Source of the DNA: Rhynchosporium graminicola
Taxonomy: Eukaryota > Ascomycota > Leotiomycetes > Helotiales > Ploettnerulaceae
Assembly (NCBI GenBank): GCA_900074885.1
Contig: FJUW01000033.1
Coordinates: 759,041 to 823,040 of the forward strand
Length of the DNA: 64,000 nt
Direction of reading: 5' to 3'
Under the pieces are notes generated by a model. The model had not been told where the DNA came from, searched no databases, and was given only the letters and a program-made list of their open reading frames with translations. A program made the position numbers and the translations under genes. Positions 11,376 through 23,132 of the stretch are shown one piece after another (positions within the stretch are counted from its first letter, which is position 1; the number at the start of each line of letters is the position of its first letter).

Positions 11376-13470
11376 TTTGGAGTTTGGGAAATACCAGTTC
11401 AGATACCATCGATGGCATGTTCCTCCACAACATACCGATAACGACTTCCATGTACCAATGATTATGTACTAAATACTACCAATAAAACTGTCGATATAAA
11501 ATTCTTGACGTCTGCAGCCTTTCCTCTATCATAGATAGCTCCGTCAAAATTCTTACCAGACACCGGATAGCTCTTCGACGCGGACTAAGCATTGATTGAT
11601 TAGACCTCATTATAATTTGGTTAGATTTACTGCAGCTCGCAATTCACATGCATTTGAAGATGCTATCTTGCATGTAGAATGATGGAGTTTCGCGAATTGG
11701 TGGTATTTCGGAGATGTCTCCGGCCTGTATGCATGGGCTTTGCTAGCGAATTGCTGTGCAGTTCAATCAATTTTGGTCGACTTCAAAGCCTCGCTATAAT
11801 ACCACTAACCGTGTTGAGATTGCAAGCTTCGATCAGGTTGATTGATTCGGGGCTGCTCTTAATCAAGAGGAATATTAGCGGGTACCTGGTGCTCTTTGAA
11901 GCAAACATGTGGTGTTTCTTTTATCCATGTATCGTAGATCTGGGCTTCCTATTCCATGAAATTATCGCAAACTCCTACACAATCATATCATCTTAAGCAC
12001 CATCATTAGAATTTGGCTTATGCCCCCTGATGATCCGGGTACATAAGACCACTTAGTGGAGAGTGGAGCTGTTTATTTACAATCGTAACCGAGTCCGCCG
12101 AGTTATTGTTTACACCTCCTTGACAGGCCGAACAAGAATTGTGCTAGATTGTGTTCTCGACTTACGCCTAGAGTCTAAGATTCAACCCCGAAAATTTGCT
12201 ATCCATTAACGTGCAGTCGAGCCTGCTCCGGTCGGCCACCAGAGGAGTTCATTAAACAAAAGCTTCATTCCGGGCACGCCAACTTTAACTTGGGCGACGC
12301 TTGGGCGACGCTTGGGCGACGCTTGGGCTTTTTCTAAATACATACTTTGATTCAACAGTCTATGAATACAACACTGTGTTTAATCAAGTGATACCTAATG
12401 TCACAAACCCTTTACAGAAGGTCATATTCTTCTTTAGTAGAATGAGTAAACATCTGCACTTCGCTTCTCTTCACGAAACACGACTTTGTAGATAGGCTCG
12501 ACTGCGCATATCACAAAAGAACGGTATATAGATTCAAATCGTTAGCCGAAAGGAAAATCGTCTTCGGGAATCAATTGTCGGAAAACGAAGAGGACTGGCA
12601 TAACTATCATGTACTAATCTTCAATTAGGATGTTGTTCTCGCATAACCTCGACTCGAAAAAAAATACAGGCTATAATCTCTTATGGAATCGTAACACATG
12701 TATCATCCCGCCGTTCTCGGTCCTTTGTCGAATAAGATGCCCGAACCGTTCTCCAAAGCCTTGGTTGGATTGACATCAATGACCTGGGAATCTCAATCGG
12801 CAAGGCTGTACATTCGACAGACTGGTTCGTGACCTATGAACAAACTGCACCTGAGACCCAGACGCGCGTCTTCAAATGCAACAATCGGACTCTGCATTGG
12901 TGAAGGATTACGGACCTCCGAAGTTCCAACTATCTTGCTCTGACAGCAGCCGACAGACATTACGCGAGCCAAAGGGGAGGAGAACAGCGCCTCGGACACT
13001 AATTGCCGAACCAAACAAAGCTTCAACAAAACATTATAACAACCTCAGTCTAACTCGATAACATCTTCTTCGATTGCAAAACGACTCTCGCATATTGGCA
13101 ATTCTCCTACAACGCTCAGCCCTTACCATTTCACACTGATAGCCGCGCGTATCTCTCTATGCAAGATCTCGAAACACCCCGGTTATAGGAAGGTGACCAC
13201 ACCACTAGGCATAGTCAGCCTCAAAAGGCGCCGAGAGATGCATAGAGATCCTCCGGATATGTACCACTGCATACATATTATCGGTGTGGCATACGCAAGC
13301 TTCTGACGAGATGGACTGCTTTTAGAGGTCCGGCACCGAGGCGTTTCTCTCGATACTCGTGTGAGATATGTCGATCACTTCATCGCAGCATATATACCTG
13401 GAAGTTGCCATTTTACTTTCTCTCTCGATATTATATTACATTTCATCCGATTCACATCGGAAAATTCAAA
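11376..13470. other. Intergenic region, about 2.1 kb
   Basis: Apart from a short tandem repeat near 12.3 kb I see no gene. Open frames at 11679-11996 (+), 12301-12495 (+) and 12793-13029 (-) have no motif or splice context. Bases 13380-13470, just before the secreted-protein gene, are pyrimidine/AT-rich and look like its promoter and 5' leader. Confidence 0.5.
12290..12328. repeat. 11-bp tandem repeat, about 3.5 copies
   Basis: The unit TTGGGCGACGC is repeated perfectly at 12290-12300, 12301-12311 and 12312-12322, followed by a partial copy TTGGGC. It is GC-rich within an otherwise AT-rich spacer. No function can be assigned. Confidence 0.9.
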
Positions 13471-14367
13471 ATGCAGCTCATCTCTATCCTCTTGATCGGT
13501 CTCTCGGCCAGCCTTGCAAAGGCAGATTGGGGAACCAACGGTTTCCGCGGAAAGAACTGGGGAAACTGGGGAGGCAAAGGAGGTGTCGGGCCCGAGTGTG
13601 CGGTCAGTATACTTACCACACACTTTCTTTGTTGTGTTCGAGATCTTCATCTGACTAAATTTCTCAGAAATCGTGCTTCTCATCCGCATTCCCCGATCAA
13701 TCGACGGCATGGTCAAGCGCTTGCGCATCTCAGACAGTCATCGATAAATGCATATCCAGCGCCTGTCCAACAGCCTCTGCTCAGTACACGAGCGCGTCTA
13801 GCATTCGATCTCAGTGGTGTGCTTCGTATTCGAGCTGCTCGACAGCTGCCGATTCTTGCACTACTGCTTGGCCTTGGTGGAACAGTGCAGATGGCGGTCA
13901 TGGCTGGGTCGGTGGCTGGGGTGGCAAAGGACCAGGTAAACAAAACGGTCGCTTAGGAAATTAATCCCAGAACAGGATGTTGATAATTCTCAGGCGGAGT
14001 CTTCACAGTGACGGTGACGAGCGGACAAGCCACAGTAAGACCCGATCCAACATCCTCATGTCTTTCCCCAAGATTCATTCATTCATGCTCTCCAGAGGGG
14101 CTTACAGACAGACGAGAGTTCTTTCTGCTTCCAGGGAAACCTACTGATTGCCAACAGGGTCTCGTCACAAGAACAGTCACGGTCTCTACCACTGCGAGTG
14201 GAAGTCAAGTCAGGAGCACAGAAACGCAAACCGGAACCTTTGTCCTGGCACAAGCGGCGAATGCCCCAACGTCGACCCCGACTTCGACGAATGCGGCGGC
14301 TCCGGAGGCTACTAATGGCGCTGGTGCTTTAGTGATCGCTGCTCTAGGTGCCTTTATGGTGTTGTAA
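13471..14367 (+). CDS. Small GPI-anchored cysteine-rich secreted protein
   Basis: Four exons (13471-13602, 13668-13935, 13994-14034, 14158-14367) joined in frame give 216 residues. Residues 1-18 form a signal peptide (MQLISILLIGLSASLAKA). The mature N-terminus is Gly/Trp-rich (WGTNGFRGKNWGNWGGKGG). A compact region with eight cysteines follows (PECAKSC, SSACA, DKC, SSAC, WCASYSSC, DSC). A second Gly/Trp patch, a Thr/Ser-rich stretch (TRTVTVSTTASGS) and a hydrophobic tail (ATNGAGALVIAALGAFMVL) come next, the last fitting a GPI-attachment signal. The product therefore probably sits on the plasma membrane or in the cell wall. The eight-cysteine count and the PxCAxxC beginning recall CFEM proteins, but the later spacings do not fit the CFEM pattern, so I do not assign that family. 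Confidence 0.8.
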
Positions 14368-14947
14368 GTGTGAAAGTTCTAAGAAGTGTTCTTTGCTGGC
14401 ACTTTGGGATGAATGCGAGGATTGGTCATGCGAGAACTGGTAGGCTGGTGATAGGACTGGACTTTCTCCACGTGCTTGCAATTAGGTCTAGCAAGTAGAT
14501 TTTTGAAATTTTCTGTATTGGTAAAGTGTTTGAATCATACCTCGTGTCGGTCGTGGCATAATTATACAATAGTGTTTCATAAAAGCCAGCTAGAGAAACA
14601 ACACCATTCCCTCTTGGCATGCCTCTGCGGCACCACCTTTCCTTCTTTGTCATCTCATTATCCCTTCACTTCACTTCCTTCCATCATGAATTTCCTTCCC
14701 CTTCCCCGTGCTCCCGATGACGACAATTCTTCATCAATGGGTCTTGAGCAAATCCCTCCTTTCCTGAATTCACCCTCTTGTATTAGTGGTAGTCTTCTTC
14801 GCCTCCACATGCAGGTCTCAATGTGGAGTCTCATAAACCCCTCTAGTGCCCAGCCTCGCCTGCGAAAGCAATGCAACCAGCCAAAGGCTCTGGTTTGAGG
14901 TCATCTCAAAAGCGTTATTGATCAATCATATTCTCTGTCGATGTAGC
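14368..14947. other. Short intergenic region between convergent genes
   Basis: About 580 bp between the stop codons of two convergently transcribed genes; it should contain both 3' UTRs. A frame at 14476-14898 (+) lacks any recognisable feature and is not called. Confidence 0.5.
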
Positions 14948-15875
14948 TCAAGTAGGTCTCGTTTCTTGATTCTCTGCGACTGCACCGCTAGATGACCTTG
15001 GTCGACGAGGCTCATGATCACGGTGCAGATTGCGAAGCGCAGAAATGTAATCAGCTCCACTATGTGCTGAGCGGATCTCGCGTAATCTCGACCGAATCGG
15101 AGTGCGCTCTCGTTGTGCTGTAGGTGACGGGACAGCTAATGTAGCAACGGGTGCAGGTGTAGCTGTAGTTGCTGTATTGGTCTCGGCCGCAGGCGCCTCT
15201 GGCTCTGGCTGAAGATCATAACGACTGAAATAATTAGCAAATAGATAGAGGCACGAAATGAATTCAAACAACTTACCAGATAGGACAAGTTCCAGAAACG
15301 TTCAATAACCAGGGGTCGATGCAAGCAGGATGGAATCGATGATCGCAGGGTAAAACACGAACTTCCTCGCTTTCGACAAAATCTGCTATGCAAATAGAGC
15401 ACTCGGTACCGCCTCCCATCTCCCCTTCTTTCGCGGTTGGTTGATGTGACGGAGGCGGCTCAGTGATATCTGATACGGGGCTGACTTCGTTGATATCCCT
15501 CGAATTCCTACTTGCCGTTGCAGGTATCTCGTCCTCAACCAGGCCTCCAGATAACTCGACATCCTTCTGTAATGGTTCATCCGATTTATTGTTTGCACCG
15601 AATCTCACGACTGGAATGCTCTCGAGAACCGCCATTGCAAGGCCCTTCTTCCGGGATTGTTTCACCCGTCCTGGTATGGCGGGTCGGGGTCCATACCTCG
15701 CCGGGTTTCGCCTCCTTCTGACAACTCCTATGATCAAAAACAGTCCGAAGAGCCCGAATAATACTGCAAATGCGGCGATGAAAATGGTAACAGGGAGGCT
15801 TGTCAAAGGCGTGCCATAGTTGGCCAGTGAGGTTGCTGCAGCGCCGCTGCTTGACGTGGGTGTAGCACTGCTCAT
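14948..15875 (-). CDS. Transmembrane RING-H2 finger protein (probable E3 ubiquitin ligase)
   Basis: Exon 1 is 15277-15875 and exon 2 is 14948-15224 (minus strand), with a 52-bp intron GTAAGT...ATTTCAG; the splice falls inside the codon for the last RING cysteine, so the finger is complete only after splicing. The protein has 291 residues. A Ser/Thr-rich N-terminus precedes a single membrane segment at about residues 28-50, followed by basic VVRRRRNPAR. The RING-H2 finger is C159-x2-C162, C177-x-H179-x2-H182-x2-C185 and C197-x2-C200. The tail is Pro/Ala/Thr- and Arg-rich. One membrane span plus a RING-H2 finger is the design of endomembrane E3 ligases (Goliath/RNF13-like), so ubiquitylation at a vacuolar or endosomal membrane is the likely job; the substrate is unknown. 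Confidence 0.85.
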
Positions 15876-15912
15876 ATTCGCCGCCGAAGATGTGTATACA
15901 GTATGTATTACT

Positions 15913-16185
15913 TTATCGAGTGCCCAAGTCGTGATCGATTAATGTATATTTATTTTCCTTCGTGCTTCGAGACTGTCGATCTCGACGATCTCGACTGGGA
16001 GCACGCTCAATATATGTGCCCGCCATCTTTCTGGCCGTGGTAAAGGCATTGTAAGCAGGAGGAGCATGATTTGTATTTGCTCGAGCAATGATGGTGCGAG
16101 GTGGCTGAGCGTAGTTCCCGAACACCGCGGTGCCATCCATATGATTTGACACGGTTGGGAGACGATCCACCGGAATATCTGCCAT
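15913..16185 (-). CDS. Small open frame just upstream of the RING-H2 gene (possible uORF or separate 90-residue protein)
   Basis: A 90-codon ATG frame (MADIPVDRLPTVSNH... to ...DHDLGTR) ends only 37 bp before the RING-H2 start codon on the same strand. Its composition (Pro, Asn, Arg, Ser) is protein-like, but I recognise no domain. No splice joins it in frame to the RING exon: the stop codon TAA precedes the only plausible donor. It could be an upstream open reading frame in the leader that dampens translation, or an independent small gene. Confidence 0.3.
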   Translation of the reverse strand: MADIPVDRLPTVSNHMDGTAVFGNYAQPPRTIIARANTNHAPPAYNAFTTARKMAGTYIERAPSRDRRDRQSRSTKENKYTLIDHDLGTR

Positions 16186-18501
16186 GCCTAGGCAATTCTT
16201 CTACTACTGAATTCCACTGGTCTGGAATCTCAGTTCCGCGGTGGCAGACTTCCAGGCCAAGCGCGGATCGCTGTTACTTCTTTCCCAAGAGAGGAGTCGG
16301 GAGGGGAGCTACTGTACAATACCCAGACTCGCCAGCCAGACACCTAAACACTCGCTCTCTTGGGCACGCACGGCATCCGACTGAGCGAAGATGCGTCTTC
16401 CTGTGCGGCGGACGCGAACCTCTTCTGCCTTTTGGAACCAATTGCACTACAGGATTCACGTGAAGTTTCACACCTCCAGCCAATACAAAGTACTTCGAAT
16501 TGTTCTTCGCCCTGGCATTTGACATCACTTGCACTGGATACATACATAGCCCGGCTCTGAACCGAGAACTCCGCCCCAATTCTTGCAGATAGACCAGATG
16601 GACAATCCGATAATCCGAGAAATCATCATCATCATCAGGTGAGATCTTGACCCCTTGATTCCAAAGAACGGACGGGAACGTCGTACCTAGTTGGTTCGAT
16701 GCACAAATGCAGGCAGGCGAGGCTGGCATCGAATAGGGTTTCGCATCTCTCGGCCTCGGACTCACCACGGGTACAGCCATCCCGAGAACGTGAGTTCGTT
16801 CCACAGGTGCGATTACCATGCTCTTCTTTCCCGCCACTTTCCCCCGCATCCGTCGGCGTGAATGCGCCGTTGCATATCGAATATCTTGCTAGTGATCTGG
16901 AATATGATTTATTCCTTCGATAGCTTCTAGCACTAGGACCGTGGACCACGCTGGCCTCGAGCTAATAGTGCCTGGTGGTGCCCCCTTTTCCTTTTCACGG
17001 CTCCTTTGTTTGAGAGAGAAACTACCCCACGTGTCGAGTTACTGGTGAATGCAACTTGCGGATGTAGGTTCATCTCTCTCTGACTATTTGCCTTTTGTAA
17101 AATGTTCCTAACTCGTGTCTCGCGCAGTTCTTAGACTGTAGCTCGAGTGAAGTCCCGTGACAGTATCAGGACTTGGATCATTTTCACTGAGGGCATGCTT
17201 GGTCCTGATTTCTAGCGCTGGTATATCAGAAACCCTTGACACATCCCGAGATTGAATATACTATAACTAGATATCTGTGCGCAGAATATCTGATGTTTCA
17301 GGTAGTAAGCTCTACTGTTTGGACCCCCGGATAGCGGTAGAGGAGGAACCTGACTGCCGCCTGTAATATTTAGGCCACCACGCTGAAAGTTAGTAATTAT
17401 AGGGCATCCACTTAGGGTGCATAGCCTGTCGGCGCAGCAGTCCCATAGGGCTGTGCAACTGGCGGATATACTGGCATATCCTCCTTTTCTCGATATCTTA
17501 TCCCAGCGTAATTCATATGAGGAATATGTTTCTTGGGCAATAGTGCGGTTATTGGAAATCATCTACTCGTTGGGTAAAACAGCGAATCTCTCGAGCGCCA
17601 TTATGTCGAGTACGATATGTTCAGGAAAATTCCAGACCCCACATGTCCTGAGAGCAAGGTCATGTATAATTTCCACAGCTTTACTGCATGCAGATTCCCT
17701 AGCCTCGAATCTCGCATGCCACGGCTTGGAGCTTGTGACTCCTCGCCCCTTCCAGACTTCAAGAGTCCATTCAATCCTGGACTACTTTCTCATCTCATGC
17801 CCTACCGTTCATACAACGACTGCGTGTGAATATCCTTGGAGTAGAGTATATTTTGGCTCGCCAATGCAGTGCAGAAGTCGCTGCATATCGAAGAATGCTC
17901 TGGCGAATCCAGTTCGGACGCATGAATAGATTCCGCTCATGTTTTCCCTAGGAAAACTCCTCGTCATTCCTGCAAGTCGAATATGAGATATGCTACTTTT
18001 TCAGGAGATAGTGCCGCTCGTCCCCCGTCGCTTTGAGTCACAGCTCATGTCAACAAACCCTAAGCGAGCACATTGCCGATGTCTGGCCACTAAGCTCCAT
18101 GTATTTCTATCAAGTTGGCTCTTGAGATAAGCAGCTTTTTGTAAGACTCCAAATTGAGTAGAATCATGGTCAAATTGTTCTGAGGCTATCCTCGGCGATA
18201 CATTTGTCAAATGGGGGGTGGTGATTCATTTCGAACCTAAAAACACCGCATAAGTTCTCTAGGTAAAGCGAATTCCACGCAATCCCAGCAGTTCTGCTGA
18301 ATGAACAGAATAGGTAAGACAAAATACTTTCAGATTGCCCGAGTTCGTGTCTGCCTTGGAGCCACAAAGTACAAAATGGAAAAACCATGCATATCAACAC
18401 CACGTGAACTAACACATCCTCACCCTCATTCATCAACCCCAGAACACAACACCACACCATAGATCCTCCACACCCGCTGGCATCCATCCCCCGACACAGC
18501 G
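16186..18501. other. Gene-poor region
   Basis: I find no supportable gene. Frames at 16274-16849 (-) and 17417-17929 (+) are open but have no recognisable motif, overlap frames on the other strand and show no splice signals. Bases 16186-16950 probably include the RING-gene promoter. Confidence 0.45.
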
Positions 18502-18842
18502 TCACTCGTACATACTCGATCCGCTCTGCGAATACACCTTCTTGATCTCACGACCAGCAGCATTAAAGTCCTTACAATGCTTACCGCGTTAATGTGTCTG
18601 GCATTGCTCGCACAACTCACCAGTATCGTCGTGCGGGTTGAAACGGTGGAAAGTGTAGTTCACATTGTGGATGGGTAGACTGTTGTGGCACTTTTTGATC
18701 CTGTTAGCGTGGACGTCACTTGAACACTTTGAGGAGGGGTTGTGAAGAGGAGAGGAGAGGAGAGGAGAGGAGAGGGTTTGTTTACTTAGCAGCAGATCCG
18801 GTGATGGACGGTTCGGGAGAATTGGTCGTTTTGGCTGCTCAT
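18502..18842 (-). pseudogene. Broken small gene for a cysteine-containing protein of unknown family
   Basis: On the minus strand, conserved-looking pieces occur in order. A frame reading NSPEPSITGSAAK ends at a donor (AAG|GTAAAC) near 18790. After an intron that carries a CCTCT microsatellite and ends CTAACAG, the text IKKCHNSLPIHNVNYTFHRF continues with NPHDDTGELCEQCQTH. It is then halted by a TAA and resumes as GKHCKDFNAAGREIKKVYSQ before a final TGA at 18502. The first piece is also out of frame with the nearest ATG (18842). Removing six bases around the stop, and one frameshift at the start, would be needed for an intact frame, so I regard it as a pseudogene. The product family is unknown to me. 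Confidence 0.35.
18745..18776. repeat. GGAGA/AGGAG microsatellite
   Basis: A run of the pentamer AGGAG (five to six copies) lies inside the presumed intron of the broken gene at 18.5-18.8 kb. Confidence 0.85.
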
Positions 18843-21362
18843 TCGGGTGCGTGAGGCTTTGGGGATTTTTAGGGGTTGTGAGCTAGGTGCAGAGAGATGT
18901 TATTTCAGGACTTGACTTTCGCTGATGGGGACGAGTAGGTAGATGAATGATCTCTTGTCAAGGCTTCGTCAATCTGAAAGCTGCAATAAATTTACTCTTG
19001 TGTGAGTTTTCTTTGGTGTGCTCGAGTAAGATTGGGTTTGATGTGCGAGAACAAGGTCATTGTATAGAAATTCGTCGAGTATTTATTTTCAGTCTTATCT
19101 CGAGGAATTGATTTTCGATAAGTCAGGACTACCGACCAGGTTTCCTCTCAATCATTGTGGTTGAATACGGGTCTCAAAATATATGCTAGATACCAATGTG
19201 AATCGAGACTACGAAAGTCCGTCTTCGAGGAAGCAATATAAGAATCAAGTACAATCCGATGTGATGATTCGAATTCCTAATCACGAAAACCCTACAGTGC
19301 ATCGCTCGAAGCAATAACCTAAGATAGTATACTATTTGGATAAGTTTCCATGAGTGTCCATTTCGGAATAACAAGATTCCTTGTTTGCTCGCTGAAGACA
19401 TATTTGCCTACACCCGAATGGTTGGAACAGTGCTTGAGATCGCGATTGTAGATCCTTATTTTAGTAAGTCCTTCGTGGCATGTATCAAGTTATAGAAACT
19501 CTATCCCATCATGTATAAACAGCTCCCAGTCCAGTGTCCATAATTCCTCAAACCAAGAACGAATACAAGCAGAATGGCCGATCATGTTTGCCTTTTTCTG
19601 AATTTGGCATTTGCCTTCTTTATGCTCTTGGCAATCTTGCAAGTCCATTACATTTCCTTCTGTCGTCCCGGGCCTGGAACTTCCATACACTTTAAAGAAA
19701 CGGGCAAATCTGGCTACCTTGTGTTGATGGGAAAATTGTTCACTGTCATAATCCGTGTGGTTGTCGCGAGGGGATCTTGCTCTTAAGCTCCGAAGTCTCT
19801 AGCAGCACAATTTGATACATGGCATCTGAAACTTCAGCTTGAGAACGAAATAGAGTATACTACGCTCAAGTTATGCCGAAAACGTGGCTGATTAGAAGAA
19901 ACTGTAATCTGTCTATAAGTTTCAAGGCTCATGAGATGATGACCGAATACGGTAGCCTTAGCCATGGAATTAATTGACTGCGGTTCCACGCGTTCACTTG
20001 ATACGTCCCACTAGATAAAGCCTCTGTAGCCCGTATTCCCTTAAAAATTTTAGCATTCAATCGATCAAAGAGATATTTTTCACTTAGGAAAAGTACAAGC
20101 ATTGATTGGCGGTTCTTGACTGTAAGCAAAGTCAAATACGTTGATCATTATCCTCTCGATCCAAAACAAAGTGCTGAAATGACACGTTTTTTTACATATA
20201 TAAGAGAGTGATGAGTAGAACCATTTCGAATCAGAGGTTTATTCAAAGAAAGCTCCAGTTAATGCGAGCAAGTCTGCCAGGAGTTCGCAGTCGTTACAGA
20301 TCTACTTTTCAATATGAGATTTTGAGGATGTACGAAGGACGATAGAGAGAGCTAGTTCACTTGAAAGAAATAATTCTATAGGCTTTATGCCTCTGTCAGT
20401 TGCAAAAGAGAGAGGAGACTGTTACTGCCAGCCCACTGACTACTGTCAACTCTCTTCTTTTTTAGCAATACATTCCGGCAGACTGACTCGGCAGGGGTGG
20501 GATTAAGTTATTATAGTTCCAGGCTACACACTCATCTCTCGAGTCCTACTTTACTTATGACTGATCCTTCACAAGCTGTGGTTACAGACTTCAGCTCCAC
20601 TGACAAGGACCACAAGCATGAAAGCATCTTCCATTGTTCTTTTGCGGATTTCATATTTAGTGGTCTGTCATAACCTTATATATATAGTCATGGGAGTCTC
20701 GGATTTAGAATGAACATTGGAGTGTTGACGGCCAGGAGAGTCGCTTCACCTGGCCATCGTATTTCATATATAAGGATGTCTGTGCCTGAAGCATCTCTCC
20801 TCATCGCCTATCTTTCAAAGTCCCTCAATAAGGAGAAAAACTATGGTGACTTACTGGATACGACAGCAAAGATATTTGATATCGGGATAGCGTGTTGGTC
20901 TGAAACGTGGGAAAAGAGAGAGCGAACCAGCTGAGGTAACTATTGAAATGGCAGAGATTTTGTTTCATCGATCGTGAGTGTGGCTGTCAATTACTTGTTC
21001 GTTGCCATCTATGGAATCTTTAGTGTTGAACACTTGCTACTAATATGATGTGGTGGCATGTAATTGTAACTATTGATTCCAGGGCTTTTCTACGGGGTAA
21101 TAAGAACAGTTGAAGAAGTGCGTGATGCAAAAGGTCGATATCTTGCTCTTGGATGAGCCGTGCTTGAAACTGAGAAGAACATGAAAGGTTTTTTTGGAAG
21201 CTTAGTGGCTTTTATATCAATCCATTGTGAAGCTAGAATGCCAAGACGCAAAAGCAACGTAAATGCAAGTCAAGCCATCGAGTAAAGCCATCTAAGTAGT
21301 AATGCACTAAAAGCTCCAAACGCCATCGTAATGCATGTCCTCGTGCCGTAATACCACATATT
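18843..21362. other. Gene-poor AT-rich region, about 2.5 kb
   Basis: No supportable gene. Short frames (19186-19401 -, 19574-19786 +, 20710-20934 +) show neither domains nor splice context. The last 350 bases include the 3' flank of the NmrA-like gene, which ends at 21363. Confidence 0.45.
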
Positions 21363-22274
21363 TTAAGCTTTTTCGGCCTTCTTGAATGCACTGCTCTTCT
21401 CCAGCCAAGTACCAAGATCTTGGAGACCGGGATACTCCTTCCTAGCAGCCGCAATATCAACCGCAAAACCATCATTCTCGAACCACTTGAACATAGCACC
21501 AAGATCCTTATCAGCAAACTTGATCAAGCTGCCTACAGCACAGAAAGTGGTTGGCATATCAACACCTATACGTTCCTTGAAGACCTTGCATGCCTGCTCG
21601 TAGTTCAACTCATCTCCAGCAATACCAATCTTCTTTCCAGCGTGTTTTTCGCGATTCAAGAGTGCTTTAGCAGCGAAGTGACCAATATCGCTCGCAGCGA
21701 CGATCTGAACTGGCTTCTTGCCCACTTGATTCCACATGGCAGTGAAGCCCTTGCCTAAAAAGTCTGGAGTAAGGTTGTCCATGAATGTAACAGGTCGAAG
21801 AATGGTCCATTTCATATCTGTGCCTTCCGCCATGCCACGCAAGTGTAATTCGATGCGGTACTTAGTAGCAATGTGTGGGACTGGTGTTGGATTGGTATCT
21901 GAGACTTTCTCTCCTCCTCGATCTGCAGATGTAAAAACGAAGTGCTTGACATTGTTCTCGAGACTGGCTTTGATGAGACCGTCGGCTTGAGCTTCCTCGG
22001 CACCTGCAGGACCGTGTACTGTGACGCAGAAGACAGCATCGATGGGGTATGGAGAGTTTTCGAAGATGGCATTGGCATCCTTTGGGTCGCCGGAAAGAGC
22101 TTCGACTCGAGAATCTAGAGCTGCGAGGGATTTGGCTTTTGGAGAGGAAGCGTTGCGAGTGAGGGCGAGGATGTGAGCATCCGTAGGAAGAGAGGGGTCG
22201 GCGAGGAGAGCTTTGACAACAGAACTGCCCTGAGTTCCTGTTGCACCAACAATGAGGAACGTCTTGGAGGCCAT
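21363..22274 (-). CDS. NmrA-like NAD(P)-binding family protein
   Basis: An intronless gene for 303 residues with a Rossmann fold of the atypical short-chain dehydrogenase type. The nucleotide-binding loop is FLIVGATGTQGSSVV at residues 6-20 (GxxGxxG), and the later motifs HFVFTSADRGGE, WTILRPVTFMDN and IVAASDIGHFAAKALL match NmrA/HSCARG-type proteins. These sense the NAD(P)/NAD(P)H balance or act as reductases; in Aspergillus, NmrA itself binds the nitrogen regulator AreA. The catalytic YxxxK of classical dehydrogenases is not obvious (a TKYRIELHLR segment occupies the region), so a sensor role is at least as likely as an enzymatic one. It reads away from the helicase gene that follows. Family secure, exact role not. 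Confidence 0.9.
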   Translation of the reverse strand: MASKTFLIVGATGTQGSSVVKALLADPSLPTDAHILALTRNASSPKAKSLAALDSRVEALSGDPKDANAIFENSPYPIDAVFCVTVHGPAGAEEAQADGLIKASLENNVKHFVFTSADRGGEKVSDTNPTPVPHIATKYRIELHLRGMAEGTDMKWTILRPVTFMDNLTPDFLGKGFTAMWNQVGKKPVQIVAASDIGHFAAKALLNREKHAGKKIGIAGDELNYEQACKVFKERIGVDMPTTFCAVGSLIKFADKDLGAMFKWFENDGFAVDIAAARKEYPGLQDLGTWLEKSSAFKKAEKA

Positions 22275-23132
22275 TTCGAAGATAGCTGTTTTGAGGTAGG
22301 GGAACAGTGCTGACTGCCGCTTGTGATATCTTTGCGAAAGAACTCGAGATTGAGGAAGTCAAGCGGACCAAGTTCTATTTGTAGACGCTTGTTGTTGTTT
22401 GTTTGCTGCAACTTGCGATGGCGTGGAAGCTGGGAGGCTGAGACAAGGCTGTTGGATTAAATCAACGCGGGGCCATTGAGGTTCAGAATAAAGGGTAGGA
22501 AGGAGGTGCTCAGAAGCTTTTGATTAAAGTGAATGATCTGAAATGGAGTGAAGGTGCAACCTGTGAATAATGACTGGAAGAGGAACACTAGATGAATGAG
22601 ATGAGACCATTACTTATGGTTACTCGAGGATGGACCATTTTGCAACGTGAAGTCCATTTTGTGTGGCCACCGGCCGTAAAGTAGATAGATTCCAACATCC
22701 ATCATCGGATATGTTGGTTGGATGTCGTTTGGCGGGAAGGATCATCTGAAACTCAGCCTGCATTGCGGCGCAAAGAGTAGCGGCGGGAGGATTTTGCGCC
22801 GATCACGTGGACAGATCGTGAGCCATACGGAGTCAAGTTTATGTTTGGCCAGCGTAATCGCAACTCGGAATTTTTAAAGATGAGTCGCTATTATCTAATA
22901 ACATAATTCGAGTGTGATTTAATATCTCTGAATACTGCGAATACGAATTGGTCGTGAAAGGCTCAGAGAGATCTTGCGCTAGTCAAAACTGGCCAAACTT
23001 CTCGATCAATATCAAAATCAAAATCACTACCAGTTACAGGGACGAAAAAGAGGAATAATTTTCTCATACAATTACCGAACACTCTCCATACGAAAATCTC
23101 CTCTAGCTGTATTGCTCCAGCAAGCCATAGGT
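22275..23132. promoter_or_regulatory. Divergent promoter region between the NmrA-like gene and slh1
   Basis: About 860 bp separate two divergently transcribed start codons, so both promoters must lie here. No specific factor site is assigned, and there is no other coding signal. Confidence 0.5.

Noticed and set aside
13603..13956. Reading straight through the intron of the secreted protein as one 183-codon frame
   Set aside because: The spliced model restores eight cysteines, a Thr-rich region and a GPI signal, while the read-through has none of these.
16274..16849. Minus-strand frame of 191 codons upstream of the RING gene
   Set aside because: Composition is erratic, no domain is visible and several frames overlap it; probably chance in a GC-richer promoter stretch.
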